From the NCBI GenBank assembly GCA_016859345.1, contig CM029124.1, positions 14,139,480 through 14,203,479 of the forward strand: DNA of 64,000 bases, read 5' to 3'. A model generated the notes under the pieces. It had not been told where the DNA came from. It saw nothing but the letters and a program-made list of their open reading frames with translations, and did not search any database. This stretch comes from Istiophorus platypterus (Eukaryota > Chordata > Actinopteri > Istiophoriformes > Istiophoridae). The position numbers were made by a program, and so were the translations under genes. This document shows positions 43,123-56,400 of this stretch, piece after piece (position 1 is the stretch's first letter; each line of letters begins with the position of its first letter).

Positions 43123-45768
43123 GAAGAGAGAGAGTTTTTGCACAGTGCAACTCTCCAACTCTGCTTTGACATAGCTACTGAGCACTGTAAGCATTGATCA
43201 CAAACGCTGAGAATGTTCTTCCCTGTGCTGAGTAAGGAGGAGAAGACCTGTGGTTATATGGCAGAAAGCAGACAGACACATTACTTGCCGCATTAAGATA
43301 TGCTTTGTTTGTATTATCTCCATTCAGAGATGAGCCTAATTGATTCTAATTGATTGGGTTATTGATCAGCTTTGTTGCAGGAATTAAAAGCAGAGATGAT
43401 ACTGCAGTGGGGTGTTGTGGGCCTGCAGCTAACTGGGCCTGAATGCACTTTATGGTCTGACTTTGGATGGAGGTCCTTGAATAGTAAAAATAAGGTGATG
43501 CACCCAATGCCAAGTAAAAAAAAAAATGTATGTATGTATGTGCCAGTCTTTCTGTAGCATACTGCCTTTTTCTATGTGTCTTATATTGTCTGTCTGTGTC
43601 TGTGGATGGGTGCATGTGCATAACATCTCCCTGTTTCAGGACATATTTCCCCACATTCCTGCAAAATATTTCATTACTGTAACAAAAGAAGCCCATTAAC
43701 TGTACTGTAAGAACAGAGTTCAACTGCTGTCCCCCACATTCACCATGTTTGTTTGCTTTTCTGGCCGCTCTCCAGCTAATTTGATATAACAATGCTCCAC
43801 AAAACCGCCTCAGGACTTTTTTTAGGTGACAGAAAATTATCAATGATGCCACATGCACAGCTGAATGTCAACACCAACTTGACTTGTTTATGAAATATTA
43901 AAGCAGTAAATTATGGGCACTATGCAGAACTTAATGATGATCGGAGTCATTATAACTTCAGCATCCTTTGTTTTGGGTAATGATTAAATTCCAAAACTAC
44001 TGTATTCAATTTTGGAGAGATTGAATGTGTTTTTCACATCTTTATTATGAGTTGGCTGGATTCCGTTGTCCATATTGGTACATTTTAGGAAAAGGAACTG
44101 ATTCGTATGAGGATATTGTGTTATCATTAGCTGCCATGTCATGGGGCTTAACATCTTTGCTCTGGAGCTCTCTCATGCACTTAAAGCAAAATCATTATAT
44201 TAGGAAATTATGTTTTTGGTAATATTATTTGGGGCATGAATTGATAGAATACCTGCTATATAACTGGCCTACAATATTATGTTATCAAATATATAAAAAT
44301 AGAACATAATAAGTTTTGATTTGAAACTTTATTTTGACTAAATTTTGACAACTCTGCCCCAGAAATTGCAATAAAAGTGAAATTATTATTCTAATGTGTT
44401 TTTAATATGGAAATGTATCGTTCCAATGCAAAAGGTCTTAAATTTTAAAAAGTGTTAATGTCACAAGTGGGTGACTCATAGTCAGTGAAAACATCACTTT
44501 ATTGGAGTATTTGTAGAGTATTTACAACACGCACACAAAATGGTGTGAATAAGAGGATATAAGTGCTCAGTTGGCTACTGTGTGTACAACCTGGCACGAC
44601 TTCTGACATTATCTCTCTCTTCTGTGTCACCAGGGTGTCTCCTCATCAATTATTGAACCAGTACTTCATGGTAATACATAATTTCTAATCAATTATTCAT
44701 GATAATGTGTGTGTAGTTTACTTAATTGTGTTATTGACTATCAAAAGTAATTTCCTGAAAATCTTCAAGGACGCAAATTGAATCAGCCCAACTACTGGTT
44801 TTGTGCTCTGCAGTGAAGTATTCTCAGTCTAATCAGCTGATCCTTTATTCAAGAGTCATTCCTGTGAGGAGAGATATTTAGGTATAATGAATCAACAATT
44901 GTATTGCCTTTGATAAACTGCTCTGTGAAGGGCCCTGAGGTAATGGGAGGTGATATGTTTTTTAAATGTAAATCCAACATTAATAAATAGCATATATCAT
45001 GTTTAATGGGGTTTAATAAAAACTGCTCAGAGAGAGGAAGAGAGGAGGAGAGAGGGCAAGCATTGCTAAAAGTAAATAAATAATAAGCGTCATGATTGCT
45101 CTCCTCTCTTTAAGGGAAGCTGATAAATAATGTATCAGAACAGATGGCTGGAGCGAGAGGCAACAGGAGAAGAACATGAGTGACTACATCTTTAATTGTT
45201 TTAAAGAACATGTCACAACAGGACTGGTGTGTTCCCTGTCTGTTGGCGCTACAGATGTGCTAACAGAGTGGAAGGGACAACCGCCGCTCCGCTACTGAGT
45301 CTGCTTCAGCCTGCCTGGGGTTCACACATTAACATACTGTATTCTGGCACATGTACACATTTACACTTGAAAACGGCAGAATAATATTAAAGTGCAATTT
45401 CACTTTAAAATCAAAAGAATGAGAGATGATTGTTTGAGCCCATTACTGAACTGACAGCATAAACATTATATTGCCAAACTCCTGCAAAATCCTCACTGCC
45501 CTGCCATTACTTCTACACTTAAAGTTTACATGCATTAATATTCACAATGTAAGCATCTGTCCTGTGTCAGGATTACTTAAATTCACATTATCAAATAGGT
45601 CTCTGTTGATCACATGTTGTAACTATGTGAGTCCATCGAATAGAGTCCGAGAGTGCATGAAGACAGATATATTAGATCCAAAACCACACTTGTGCTTTAA
45701 TGGGGATTACAAGGCCCCACATACTCAGGATGTTTCACAAACAATAATAATTTACCGTCAAATAAATA

Positions 45769-45774
45769 TTTATT
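45769..45774 (-). promoter_or_regulatory. Candidate DRGX polyadenylation signal
   Basis: AATAAA on the minus strand lies about 156 bases past the DRGX stop codon. Confidence 0.5.
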
Positions 45775-45929
45775 GTTTGCATCCATACATTGTGATATCA
45801 GCAAAGTCTTTCCCGGGCTGTTTCTGGAGTCAGTCAGTTCTTGTGCTTAGTTGCTCACAGGACCACAGTAGAGTAGAGTAGTAATAACAGGCACAATCAC
45901 ACAGATTTAGGGTATCCATGGTTAGGTCC

Positions 45930-48518
45930 TCACTTTTTCTCTAGTGGTTCCTTAGAGCATTGAAGGTGTTTGTCAGGATTATTGCCAAGGACTGGGAGCT
46001 TGGTGGCTGGGCTGGGACTGGAGCTGTCTCCTCCTCTTCCCACAGCGCCGGGCATCTCGTTGGCGGCACCCACCGCGGGCCTCACCACCCCGGCTGCGCT
46101 GACGCCGACTCCAGACAGGACTCCCACGCCGGCGCCAGGCCCGGTCGCTGCACCGAGCAGGTTGGCAGACTGCAGTACAGCCTCCGAGTGCTCACGGGCC
46201 TTCATGCGCAGGGCGGCAACGCTGGCTGTGCGGTTGCCCTGACAACCATAGGGCGGCAGGAAGGACAAGCCCATGGGGTCAGAGACGCAGCAGGAGCACA
46301 AACCATTACCTGAAAAAAAACAAAAAAAGTGGGACTTGTGGTGGTACTACTGAAAACCAGATTTTTAATCAACGTATCTTTATCATCACCATCTCTATTT
46401 ACCAGTTAATTAGATTCGTATTTACCTTTCAGTGTGGCGACCTGTGAGAGGGCCTGGGCATAGGTGGCAGAGTTGAGCAGGGTCCCTGGAATACAAGATG
46501 GGAAGAAGGGACCACCTGGACCCACTGTCCTGTTGATACTGGAGAGAACAGACATATTGTATCCAATTATTTATTGAAAAGTAAAAGCTTAAAAGTTCTT
46601 CTATTGATACTCCTTCATTTCTAGAAAAAACTACAACCGTATTATAACTTTTTTCTCACTACACTGTGCACTGCAGAGCTGGTTTCTTTGTGGCGTTGAT
46701 TGTTTCATAATCCATTTAATTGGAAAAGTGTATTAACAACATAGTCTAATCTACAGAAATGACCTAGATGGCTAACAGAGTTTTATTTTGCCAGTTGTTG
46801 ATGGACAGGATATCGCCTCCTATATATTTCCATCCTTCAGATCCAGCAGTCTGTAAATTTAGAGTAGCAGGCTTTCCGTCCTCTATCAGCAGGATATTCT
46901 TTCACAACAATAGTAGCTCAAACAATCATCTGTCTGTTTTCTTTTTCTCACCCCTGCTGCATCTCCAGTGGCTCTTTCTGTTTTCTGCTCTGGTCCACCG
47001 GGGACTGAGAGTTGATGCTGCGAGATGGAGGAGCGCCCTCACTCATCTGATCTTTCCCTCCCTCAGGGTCAGTGCTCCCTCGCTCCGTCTTCCTCCACTT
47101 TGCTCTGCGGTTCTGAAACCAAACCTGCATTTAAAAAAAAAGAAAGAAAGAAAGAAAAGGAAGGGAAGTCAAAAAGCAAAACAATTAAATTAAATCACCA
47201 ATTGTAACTGCAATATCGCTGCATGTCCTGTGACATTAGCAGTTTGCATTCATTAATTTTATTTACTGAACGTAGCTTTATGGTCTTGCCAAAGTTTTTC
47301 TCTCTAAGCACTTAATTTCTCCCACACAGTCTTGTTGCATATTGCAGTCACACAAATGCAAACTTATTTTTCTGTATTTTCTCTCTTGTTAACAGGTCTA
47401 GCTAAGCTTAAAAAATAAAAAAGAAACCCTATTCGCTCTGTTTTGTCTTGTATATCGAGACGGGTTTGAATGTGTCACGCAAGTGCTTTCATTTTCCCAC
47501 AGTCCCCCACTTATCTCCAAAACTTCCCCATCCACAAAGCTGAGAAGATATAGCCAAGTTCTGGTATCTTAATCGAATGAAGGTCACTGCCTATAACAAC
47601 ATTTAATTGAGCAATTTTTCATTATCATATTTTAATGACTTCCCACTGACAGTTGTGCTGCCCGAGAGAGAGGCAGCTATGATGAAGTCGTTTATTTCCC
47701 TATTTAGTGATTGTTTGACAACATCAGATTCGATTAGGACTTGGTTCTAGCACGCATTAATCATGATGTGTGAATGGAGGTTAGAGTCGGTGTGCATGTG
47801 CTCTGCATCCTTCCCATTGTATGGGAGGTATAAATGATGTCAACAGCCAAACAAAACACACGCATTCATTCGGCATAAAGAAAGGACAACATTTTCGTGG
47901 CAGGACAACAATACAACCAATGGACTTATCTCACCCTTGCACCTTCCAGCTAGAAGTCGCGCCCCCCCACACACACCCGTCTCTGAATGGGCTATAATTG
48001 CTCCATTAATCTCAATTTGCTGCGTGCTCTTAATGCGGGGGAGGCCCATTGACACTTTACAAAAAAAAGGGGGTGGGGGCAACAACACTACAACAGAAAG
48101 GAAATTTATTTTCTAATAATAATGTAAGTTTAATATCCCTGCATACTGCGGTGGATTCATGTTCAGATTTAATAATAGGAATGCGGTAATCGGATTAGGA
48201 GGGGAATAATTTGTTTACAATCCCTAATTTACAGCGCTGGATTCCATTATCAACCCCGCCATTGGGTTTAAGCGATAGTAAGATGACCCTGGGGAACAAA
48301 AGGCAAACTATTATATTTCCCACAATTAGATCTGCGCGCACAACAAAACCCAAAAGCAAATCTGGAATGCAGGAAATTACATACAGGACACATAACTTAA
48401 TTACATCTGGCCAAGTTTATAACCGCGCATATGTGCAGGGCAGGAGCGGAATATAAATTGCCAAATTTATGTTGTTTTTTTTTTTTCTTGTTTTTTTTCC
48501 TCTTTTTTGTGTTTTGAA

Positions 48519-48551
<33 letters not shown>

Positions 48552-50475
48552 TGTGTGTGTGTGAGTGTGTGTCATAGCGTCAGAGCCACAGAGAGAGAGA
48601 GAGTTTTGGAGGCTGCAGGCTTTTCCCCTCTTTTTTTTTTCCAAAGCACGCGTCGTTTTCTGTCTCCTTTACGGGCAAAGGATCAGCATGGATGATGTAT
48701 TCCTACCTTTGAGACGCGGACAAATTAGCGAGGAACCATTATCGCTGCTTAATTATGAATGACCGATTAATCAAGCTAATCTAATATTCACCATTATGTT
48801 GATGTTATTAAAGTGCATCGCCGGAATGACAGAGTGGCTTAATTTACCCTCTCTCGCATGGTCAGACGTGCCCAGGACGCATTACGCGGCTGCAGCCCTA
48901 CCTGCACCCTGGCCTCGGTCAGGTTGATCTTCATGGCCAGCTCCTCCCGGGTGAACACGTCCGGGTAGTGGGTCTGGGCGAAGACAGCCTCCAACGCCTC
49001 CAGCTGCAGGGACACGAAGCACCAGTTATAATTTAAATACGTTTGTCTGCTACTGATACTTTTCTGTTCTTTCTTTCTTCCTTTCGCTCCCTTATTATCC
49101 TCATCAGTTCCAGGCTTTTAAGAACTATGAAACCCGTCTGCTCGTTCATACTTTCGATAGGAATAATCATAATATTGGCCTGACATCAAATTGCCCGTAA
49201 ATATAGATAGGACAGTTTAGATCTTCAAGAGCTCGAATATTACTTTTTTAAAGGTTTATTAACCTTGTATTTTTATTTCCATATGCGTGAAGCAGTGACG
49301 TTGTTTCATTTTTGCGAATCATTTATAAAATAAACTGGAAAGCTCAAGTCTCTGCTAAAATTCCTTCATTTCGAAAACTTTGACAATTGTTTTATTCAAT
49401 TTAACCCAGTGCCTGTTTCGCTTTAAGTAAAGACGTTTCAGATGTTATTTCAGATATCTAGCCCGTTTCTATCATGGGTAAATTATTACCTGTTGCAAAG
49501 TAAATGTTGTTCTGTTTCTGCGCTGTTTTCTACGGAGAAATCCATCATCAAAATCAGCCGGGGTGTGGCTGCCAAACCCGCTTGAATTCACTAGAGAAAA
49601 AAAAAAAGTTTGTTAGAAAGAATGCGGTGGCTTTATAAAATGAGTTTTACATTTCTGTGTTTATATTTCAATTAATTCAAATGTCTTTTTCTAAAAAAAG
49701 AAAACTTGGATTCCATGTCTAAAAAAAAAGATAAAGAAAACATATTAATATTGGCCAACAGACAGGGAATTTATTTTCTGACACATTTTGTGTTTCCATC
49801 AGTCGCCTGAAACGCTGATGTTGGGGTCTGAGGGGAACCATGACGGACTAAGAGCCATGACACTCAACATCTGTGCCCGGGACAAAACGCCCCCCTCTGC
49901 CCCGGGGCCAAACCACCAGCGCTTTTCACCAAAATAGGCAGCAGATTGACATGGCAGAGGGGAAATGAGACTTAACCCTTTATAGCCACCTTCGAATTTG
50001 TGGGAAAGAGAAAACGACACAAGTGTTTGTGGAGATGCAATAAACATCCCACTTATTTAAGCTTTAATTTCTAAGATGAAAATATCTGTTTTTACACCCT
50101 TATGACGATCACTGACTGTGGATGAGAGCATGATTTTTTAAAATTAGTTACCGCATAAAATACGTCGTAAGAGCCCAACGTCATTTTCATTATTAGTTCA
50201 AAATAATCATAAGATTTTTTTAAAAGAAAGAAAACAATTGATCAGGCCTATTCTCGGTTCTCCAACAACATCAACAAAAACAACAACAACACACGCACTA
50301 TGCGCTCGAGTATGCAGCCTTAACATCGCAAAAGTTTACAGACTCCGGCCTCAAGATAGACGAAGAAACAACTTGCAGCTTCGTGATATCAACTGAAAAC
50401 GATCTGGTAAAACTCACATGTGTTGGAGCGACAGCACTCTCCGTCCAGCTGGGGCGGACAGTGGAAGTAGAACAT
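45930..50475 (-). CDS. drgx: DRGX, dorsal root ganglia homeobox (paired-like)
   Basis: This transcription factor is needed for nociceptive sensory neurons and their dorsal-horn targets in mammals. Six coding exons on the minus strand join in phase: 50475-50418, 49590-49490, 49003-48902, 47124-46952, 46538-46426 and 46309-45930. They give 308 residues, against about 263 recalled for human. The start MFYFHCPPQL is identical to the mammalian N-terminus. The homeodomain spans about residues 42-101 with WFQNRRAKW. Gln91 is at homeodomain position 50, so it is a Q50 paired-like factor. An introns-in-homeodomain pattern is seen (after QQ and after VQ). Conserved blocks GPFFPSC, PGTLLNSATYAQALS and LCSCCVSDPMGLSFLP follow. 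The OAR motif lies at about 209-229 (RTASVAALRMKAREHSEAVL). The Gly/Ala/Val-rich segment after OAR differs from mammals and explains the extra length. Confidence 0.97.
48187..48197. promoter_or_regulatory. P3 palindromic homeodomain site in DRGX intron 3
   Basis: TAATCGGATTA consists of two inverted TAAT half-sites spaced by three bases. This is the classic P3 cooperative site for Q50 paired-type homeodomain dimers. The same 11-mer occurs upstream of DRGX at 50986-50996. Confidence 0.5.
48478..48606. repeat. Low-complexity T-rich, (GT)n and (GA)n tracts
   Basis: A T-rich stretch is followed by short GT, GA, GT and GA runs in DRGX intron 3. Confidence 0.9.
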
Positions 50476-50505
50476 CCTGGCGCGTCTCTGCTCTGAAAAA
50501 CTGAA

Positions 50506-50760
50506 CCTGGAACAGAGACAAAAGTTTCAGACCCCAAGAAGAAGAAGAAAGAAAAAGCCTCGGATCGGTCGCAAGAGCTACAGCGAGGCTCGGATCTGTG
50601 GTGGGAAAATCCCACACACTGAATGGTCCTAAGACAAGGTGGCAGACTTAAAAGTTGATGAGGGAGCGCATCCTACCTGCGGTGAGGATGCTGATGTGAA
50701 TGGAGTCCCGCTCTGGAGAGAGGTGGCTGCCGCACTTCCACTGACTCTCTGACTCTGACT
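50506..50760 (-). other. DRGX 5' leader: spliced noncoding exon and promoter edge
   Basis: The first coding exon begins at 50506, after the acceptor ctctgttccag. Upstream, a donor CCGCAG|gtagga after 50677 marks a noncoding exon that begins roughly near 50750-50790. No TATA box is evident. The transcription start is inferred. Confidence 0.5.
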
Positions 50761-50831
50761 GGGAGTGTCCAGCCCCCCCCCTCTCTCTCTCTTCTACACA
50801 CACACCCAGATCTCTCTCTCTCGCTCTCTCT

Positions 50832-51027
50832 TTCTCCGTATTTGTGTGTGTGTGTGTGTGTGTCTGTGTGTGCGTGCGCGCTTGTCTCTCCCTGGGAGTG
50901 TCCAGATGTCTCTATAACTGTATAACTGTCTACAGAGTGTTAAGGCTTTCGGCTAGTGTCGCAGAATCTCACGCCTAATTGGTCCTAATCGGATTATCAC
51001 GGCTTTGTCTCCTACCCCAAACTCCTG

Positions 51028-51075
<48 letters not shown>

Positions 51076-51115
51076 CGCAGAGAAAGACAGAAAGAAAGAA
51101 AGAAAGAGGGGGAGA
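50832..51115. repeat. GT microsatellites and GAAA-rich run
   Basis: GT tracts lie at about 50844-50872 and 51030-51073. A purine run (gaaa units) follows to about 51115. They flank the palindromic site at 50986-50996. Confidence 0.9.
50986..50996. promoter_or_regulatory. P3 palindromic homeodomain site upstream of DRGX
   Basis: This is an identical copy of the intronic TAATCGGATTA, about 200-250 bases upstream of the inferred transcription start. A further TAATTGG sits 10 bases away. Confidence 0.5.
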
Positions 51116-51289
51116 GGGGGATATACCCAGGGTGGCAAACGGCTCTTGTGCCAAAAAAAATCATCACATGTGATTGTTATTCCAGAGTCAAGTATATTCC
51201 CTAACCATAAACATACCCGCTGCACTTTTTATTTGGTTCTTTCATATATTAAAAAAAGGTGGATGACTGCTTTTGGGTTTTAGATTGAC

Positions 51290-51830
51290 TGTCGGGCGGG
51301 TTAATTGCTCGTCGGGGTGTGTTAGGGGGTCCACTTTACAAGGGATTGCGCTCGGAGAAGACTCACAAGGCCAAATTTTTGATTTTGTTCACAGCAAGGG
51401 GTCCTGCGATTTATTACGCTTCCTCAGATAAATGATCTGCTGCGGGACCCTTTCAATTAGTTTTAAAGCGCATCGGGGACGCCAGAGCGCAGACGCCATG
51501 CGTCTCTGAGGTGGAGGCAAAATGAGGCTTCTAGAAGCAGCTGAAATTTAGAAGAGGAGTGCGGGATTGGACTAAACCACATAAAGTGCAGAAAATCCCT
51601 TCTAATGGCGCGTAATTGGTTCTGTAATATCATTACAGGCGGATAATGGCCAGTTACAGGGCCCCGCGCTATTAAGGGTTTCCCTGGCGTGCAGCGTTTA
51701 TGTTATTAAAGGGGGAATATAATGATATTTTAGTTATTAAATGCGCGTAATTAATTTATGCACCACTGAAAATAAAGTTGTTATTATGACCTCGGCGAGG
51801 TACGTGGAGAAAATTGAAATCAAATAACAG
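51290..51830. promoter_or_regulatory. Candidate conserved noncoding element upstream of DRGX
   Basis: This stretch has many CpG dinucleotides (cggcg, gcgcgtaatt, ccccgcgc) together with repeated TAAT/ATTA cores such as gcgtaattaattta and cgcgtaattgg. It contrasts with the AT-rich, CpG-poor surroundings. That is typical of developmental enhancers, but conservation cannot be seen here. Confidence 0.35.
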
Positions 51831-52257
51831 TTGATAACTTTATCCAAATATTTGGTCTAGACAACTCTGACAAGGGCAAAGGCCCAAAGTGTGTGTATCT
51901 GCTTCCTGTCAGTGCCTTTCCTCTCCATCCTCTGATGACTGCCTAAATGAATAAATGAAATTACACTCTCATCTCCGCTGGTTACACACAATTTTACAAG
52001 TAAACTCTGACAGGCTTTTGCAGATTTCGGGTTCCGTCTTTACATGATTACAACAGTTTTCTACTAAATACATTTCAGGATCTTGGTCAGCACCAACACT
52101 TCCTGAATCAAGTAAAACCCTGAAACGATCTTTCTAGGAGAGTGCGCTTTATTCGTGTCAAATCCTGAATTTTGATTAATTTCCATGTTTTCCACGGATA
52201 CTGTGGTAAATATTTAAATTTAACAACAATTGGGAAAATAGGTCCTAAAATGTTTTT

Positions 52258-52341
52258 TTTTTTTGCTCGGTAACCTATATATAAAGTTTTTTCATATCAT
52301 AACACATATACATATACATATATATACACACATACATTTAC

Positions 52342-52388
<47 letters not shown>

Positions 52389-52573
52389 ACATAAATATAT
52401 ATTTATATATATATATATATACATACATACACACACACATATATACGCATTATATATATACATACATATTATATGTAAACATATACATCATATATAGATC
52501 TATATATATATAGTTTTATATATATATATCTATATAGATATATATATATATATAGATCTATATATATATCTGC
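52258..52573. repeat. TA/CA-rich low-complexity tract
   Basis: A T-run is followed by imperfect TA repeats with embedded palindromes (tagatctatatatat). It lies between the ERCC6 3' end and the DRGX upstream region. Confidence 0.9.
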
Positions 52574-52670
52574 GATATATTAGTTTCAAACTAATTGAAT
52601 TGGTCCTCCATCCTTTAATCTTGCATAAATTTCAGTTTACCAAAAGAGAAAATACAAGGAGCTATAGAGC

Positions 52671-52676
52671 TTTATT
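52671..52676 (-). promoter_or_regulatory. Candidate ERCC6 polyadenylation signal
   Basis: AATAAA on the minus strand lies about 805 bases past the ERCC6 stop codon. The sequence between them is a plausible 3' UTR with no other gene. Confidence 0.5.
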
Positions 52677-53480
52677 GAATAATACCATATGTGCAAGACG
52701 AACTGGTAACGAGCTAGTTATTATTCTTTTATGTATAAAACATGGCACTTGAAGAAAACAAACAAACAAACATTGCTTCTGGAGGTATGTCATTACTTTC
52801 AAGCACCAAAACTACCCAACCCACTATATCTGTACATAGTTTATGAAAAGGTAGTTATTACAAAATCTACCAAAACCTATGGTGATTTGTTCATACTTAT
52901 AAAATGACACATTTCTCCCGTTACATTTTACAGAAGCTTATTAAAAATCTGACACTAGTGAGGCTGTTTAGGTACAAATTTTGAAAGTAAACAAAACATA
53001 TTTCTCAGTAGATCATTCAGTACTTCAGATGATACAGTTTTAAAAAATACAAAATAAAAAAACAAGTGAATTCAAGTATGAACAGGTACAAACAACAATG
53101 GACATAAACAGAAGCCAAATGCTTAAACAAACACATAACTCAAACCAACTCCTATTGTAGCTGAAATAAATAAGACATTGCAAGACTCTCTTCAAGATTC
53201 AATTTCCTGATATAAATCTGATAATCACACAAGTTTATCAGCTAACCCAGCAGTTCATTGTACTGTAAACTGACTTTCCCAGGATGTGGTCCTATCATTA
53301 CAAACTGTAATAATATGAAATTGTCCATTTTGATCTAGTTTTACTGATGTAGTTCCGCATTTTGACAGACCTCCATTTGACACAAGTAAACAAAAAGACA
53401 ACGTATGCTTTAACTCTACAGGCTCATATCTCTTAAGTACTCGTATCTGCACCACAGTCTCTCCTCCGATTTCATGTGTT

Positions 53481-56400
53481 TCAGCGAAAGTGCTCCTTCA
53501 GTCTCCAGATGCCCTCCTGACCAGAAGTCCTATGGAATTCACATATGCTCCTGAGCAGCTCTCTGAACACAGGTGCCTGTTCCTCGGTCAGTCTAGGTCT
53601 GAAATATTCCAGCACTTCCTTGGTGGTGGCCTGCCCGTCCACATTTGCCTGGAAGGCTACAAAATTGCGCAGATCCACTAACAGCTCGTCATGCTGAGTG
53701 GGCGGAGCTGTGGGGGAGCTCCTTCCTGGAGCTCCAGAGCCGTCCTCCTCTTCATCTGCTTCTTCTCTCTGGCTGGAGGGCAGGCTGAGGTGATTCCGGT
53801 TTCTCATTTGGGCCAGCAGGGAGGAGGAAGAGAGCGGGGCGGAGTTTGAGTCACTTTCTGCCACCTCCCCGCTGAAATGAGCTCCTGAACCAGGCTTCTT
53901 TGATGCTGACTTCTTAACAATAGCAGCATCCTAAGGAGAGAAACAGATTATTTCACACAATATGGCATCACAAATGCAAAATAACTACCAGAACCATACT
54001 GTACATCTTTTCATAATAACACTGCTGTTACCTTGCATTTGTTTGGATTAGGGACAGATTGAACCGAAGGTGCAACCAGGAGGGAATTCTTCTTTTGTCC
54101 AAACCGTTTCCTGAGTGAGCGAACAAGGGAAAAAACTGAGATATGTTTCCTTTAAGTGAGATTAGTGAAACTCTAAACCACCTCAGTGTGTGAGACTGTG
54201 TACCTTGCAGGTGGAGGAGGGGGCATATTGTAGGGCAGTCTGCACTTCTGGCGTGAAACCTTAAGGGCTTTCAGGGCATCTTTGGCCACCCTGTTGGCTT
54301 CTGCCTCCACAAGAACATAGTCAGGGTTGGAGGACTCCATGATGGTGTCATGCTGCATTACGCTGTGGATACCTGAAGCAGACCATAGATGATTTAAAAA
54401 AAAAAAAAAGACTCACTGAATAAACCATATCTTATATGGCAGATAGGATCGGTACATTAAGAGCCTACCAGATTTCTTGAAGAGCTTTGCCAAGACATAA
54501 TCGTCTGATTTCTTCTGGTCCTTTGTCTCATTGTTTTCATTCTCCCCTTTCTTATAGGTCCTTTTCTTCACCAAGTGAGAGATACGAAGGCCTTCAAACC
54601 GAGCATCATGGAAGTGTTTGGATTTCTTACGTTTGTGTTTGTCTGGGTCAGCTGAGTCACAGTGCTTCCTCTTTTCCCTGTGTTTCTGTGGGCTTGATAG
54701 GATAGAGTCTTTCTCTCTGCGCTGGTGAGAGCTGGGTGAGTTTGAGTTTTTGACTGATGGCCTGGCTGCATCCCAGTCTGCATCCAAGTCTTTTTTATTA
54801 TGCTGCATATTTGTTGAAATATTTGGCTCTAGATTCATACCATTTTGGTTGCTGCTCTGACTGTCTATCGAGACATTTAATTTACCCTGAGAGTTTTTGC
54901 TGCACAGAGAGGTATTTCTATCACTTAATTCAGGAATGTTTGTTGAGGAGTGTCTGCTGTCTGCTCCAGTTTCATTCTGGTTTGCTGAGGAGTGATTATG
55001 TGCATGGCTGCCATGGTTTACCATGCGTGATGGCCTTGACCTATCAGGTTTCTTTGGTGCTTTGACATCAGAGCCTGTACCTGTTTGAATGTAAAAATAT
55101 AACCAAAAAAACAAACAAACAAAAATCTATCAAGTGAATTCTTACAAATTTATTTTTGGGAGGGATTAACATAATCGAATAATTTGCGAATTAAATGTTT
55201 CTCTGGTATTAAGAAAATCAAAAAAACAAAAAAAATTCATACCTGCAAATATGGCGCTGGTCTCTGTTCCCTGAGCTCCATCAGGATCAGACAGGGTGAA
55301 GAGCTCATATATGTCGTTAGATTTGAAAAAACGTCTTTGTTTCGGGTCCTTCAGAACCCGATTTGTCAGAAACTGCTTGAAGATTTGCCTGAGTTACAAA
55401 AGACGAAATACAGAATAAGATACTTGTTTATAATTTGCAATTTTACCTTGTATGCAATCCAGATCCAATACTACCACACAGTAGTTCGGCTGATGAATGA
55501 GAAAATTCGTTTATTACACTACTGTAGGCATCAAAATAAGTTTTTCCAACTTGCTTTTTGAAAGTACTATACAGACAAAAACCAAACAGAGCGTTTAGAA
55601 ATCCGAGATTGGCCACTTATTGGCCAATTATTGAGACTGGAATAGTGCAAGTAATAATGCAGCAGTGATATGACCAATTCGTCATGTCATCACCACTATT
55701 TATGAACGTGTGAAGTCAATGGACAGAAGACTAAAATGGAAGGCTGGGTGAGAGAAAGCACTAAAGCCAGCACAGGATTTTTTTAATATCTGTTTAAATG
55801 ATGTACTGTGATTAAATATCATGTGTACATTAGTGCCTAAAGCCTAAAGATGAAAACACTGCTGTCTGACCTGTGGTAGATTTTCTCCTCGATGGTCCCT
55901 GCAGTCAGCAGTCTATAGACTGTCACTTGCTGCTTCTGACCGATCCTCCATGCTCGTTCCCGTGCCTGTTATCGACACAATACATTCAAATATTATGATT
56001 AAGGCAGGAAGTCACAGTAGAGGAAACACACTGTTTGGGTATTTTAAACTGATAGAGCAGCAAAAACTGATATTTAAGAAAATCTGGTATCCAAATGGAA
56101 AAAATAAGAGATTTAATCTTAGAAATAACACTGCTCTTTTAGTAGAATTAATACAAAAAAAAACCCTCAATAGTGATGGACTTAGTAAATGTTTTATTTG
56201 AATTTTCATGTGTGTGTGTGTCTGTCTAACCTGTGTGTCAGTACTGGGGTTCCAGTCTGGGTCGTAGATGATGACTCTGTTGGCTCCAGTCAGATTGACT
56301 CCCAGACCTCCGACTTTAGTGGTCAACAAGAAGATAAAAATGGATTTTTCCTATAAGAAAATAAGGCAAGAGAAAAAAATGCCAGTGATTAATGAAGATC

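Larger units (their letters stand above)
41800..45768. other. Intergenic region between CEFIP and DRGX
   Basis: It holds a CA microsatellite (42511-42599, with cata breaks), a composite TC/TA microsatellite (43061-43122), and AT-rich DNA. I see no gene. Very AT-rich, non-repetitive stretches near 44900-45150 could be conserved noncoding elements, but sequence alone cannot show that. Confidence 0.5.
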
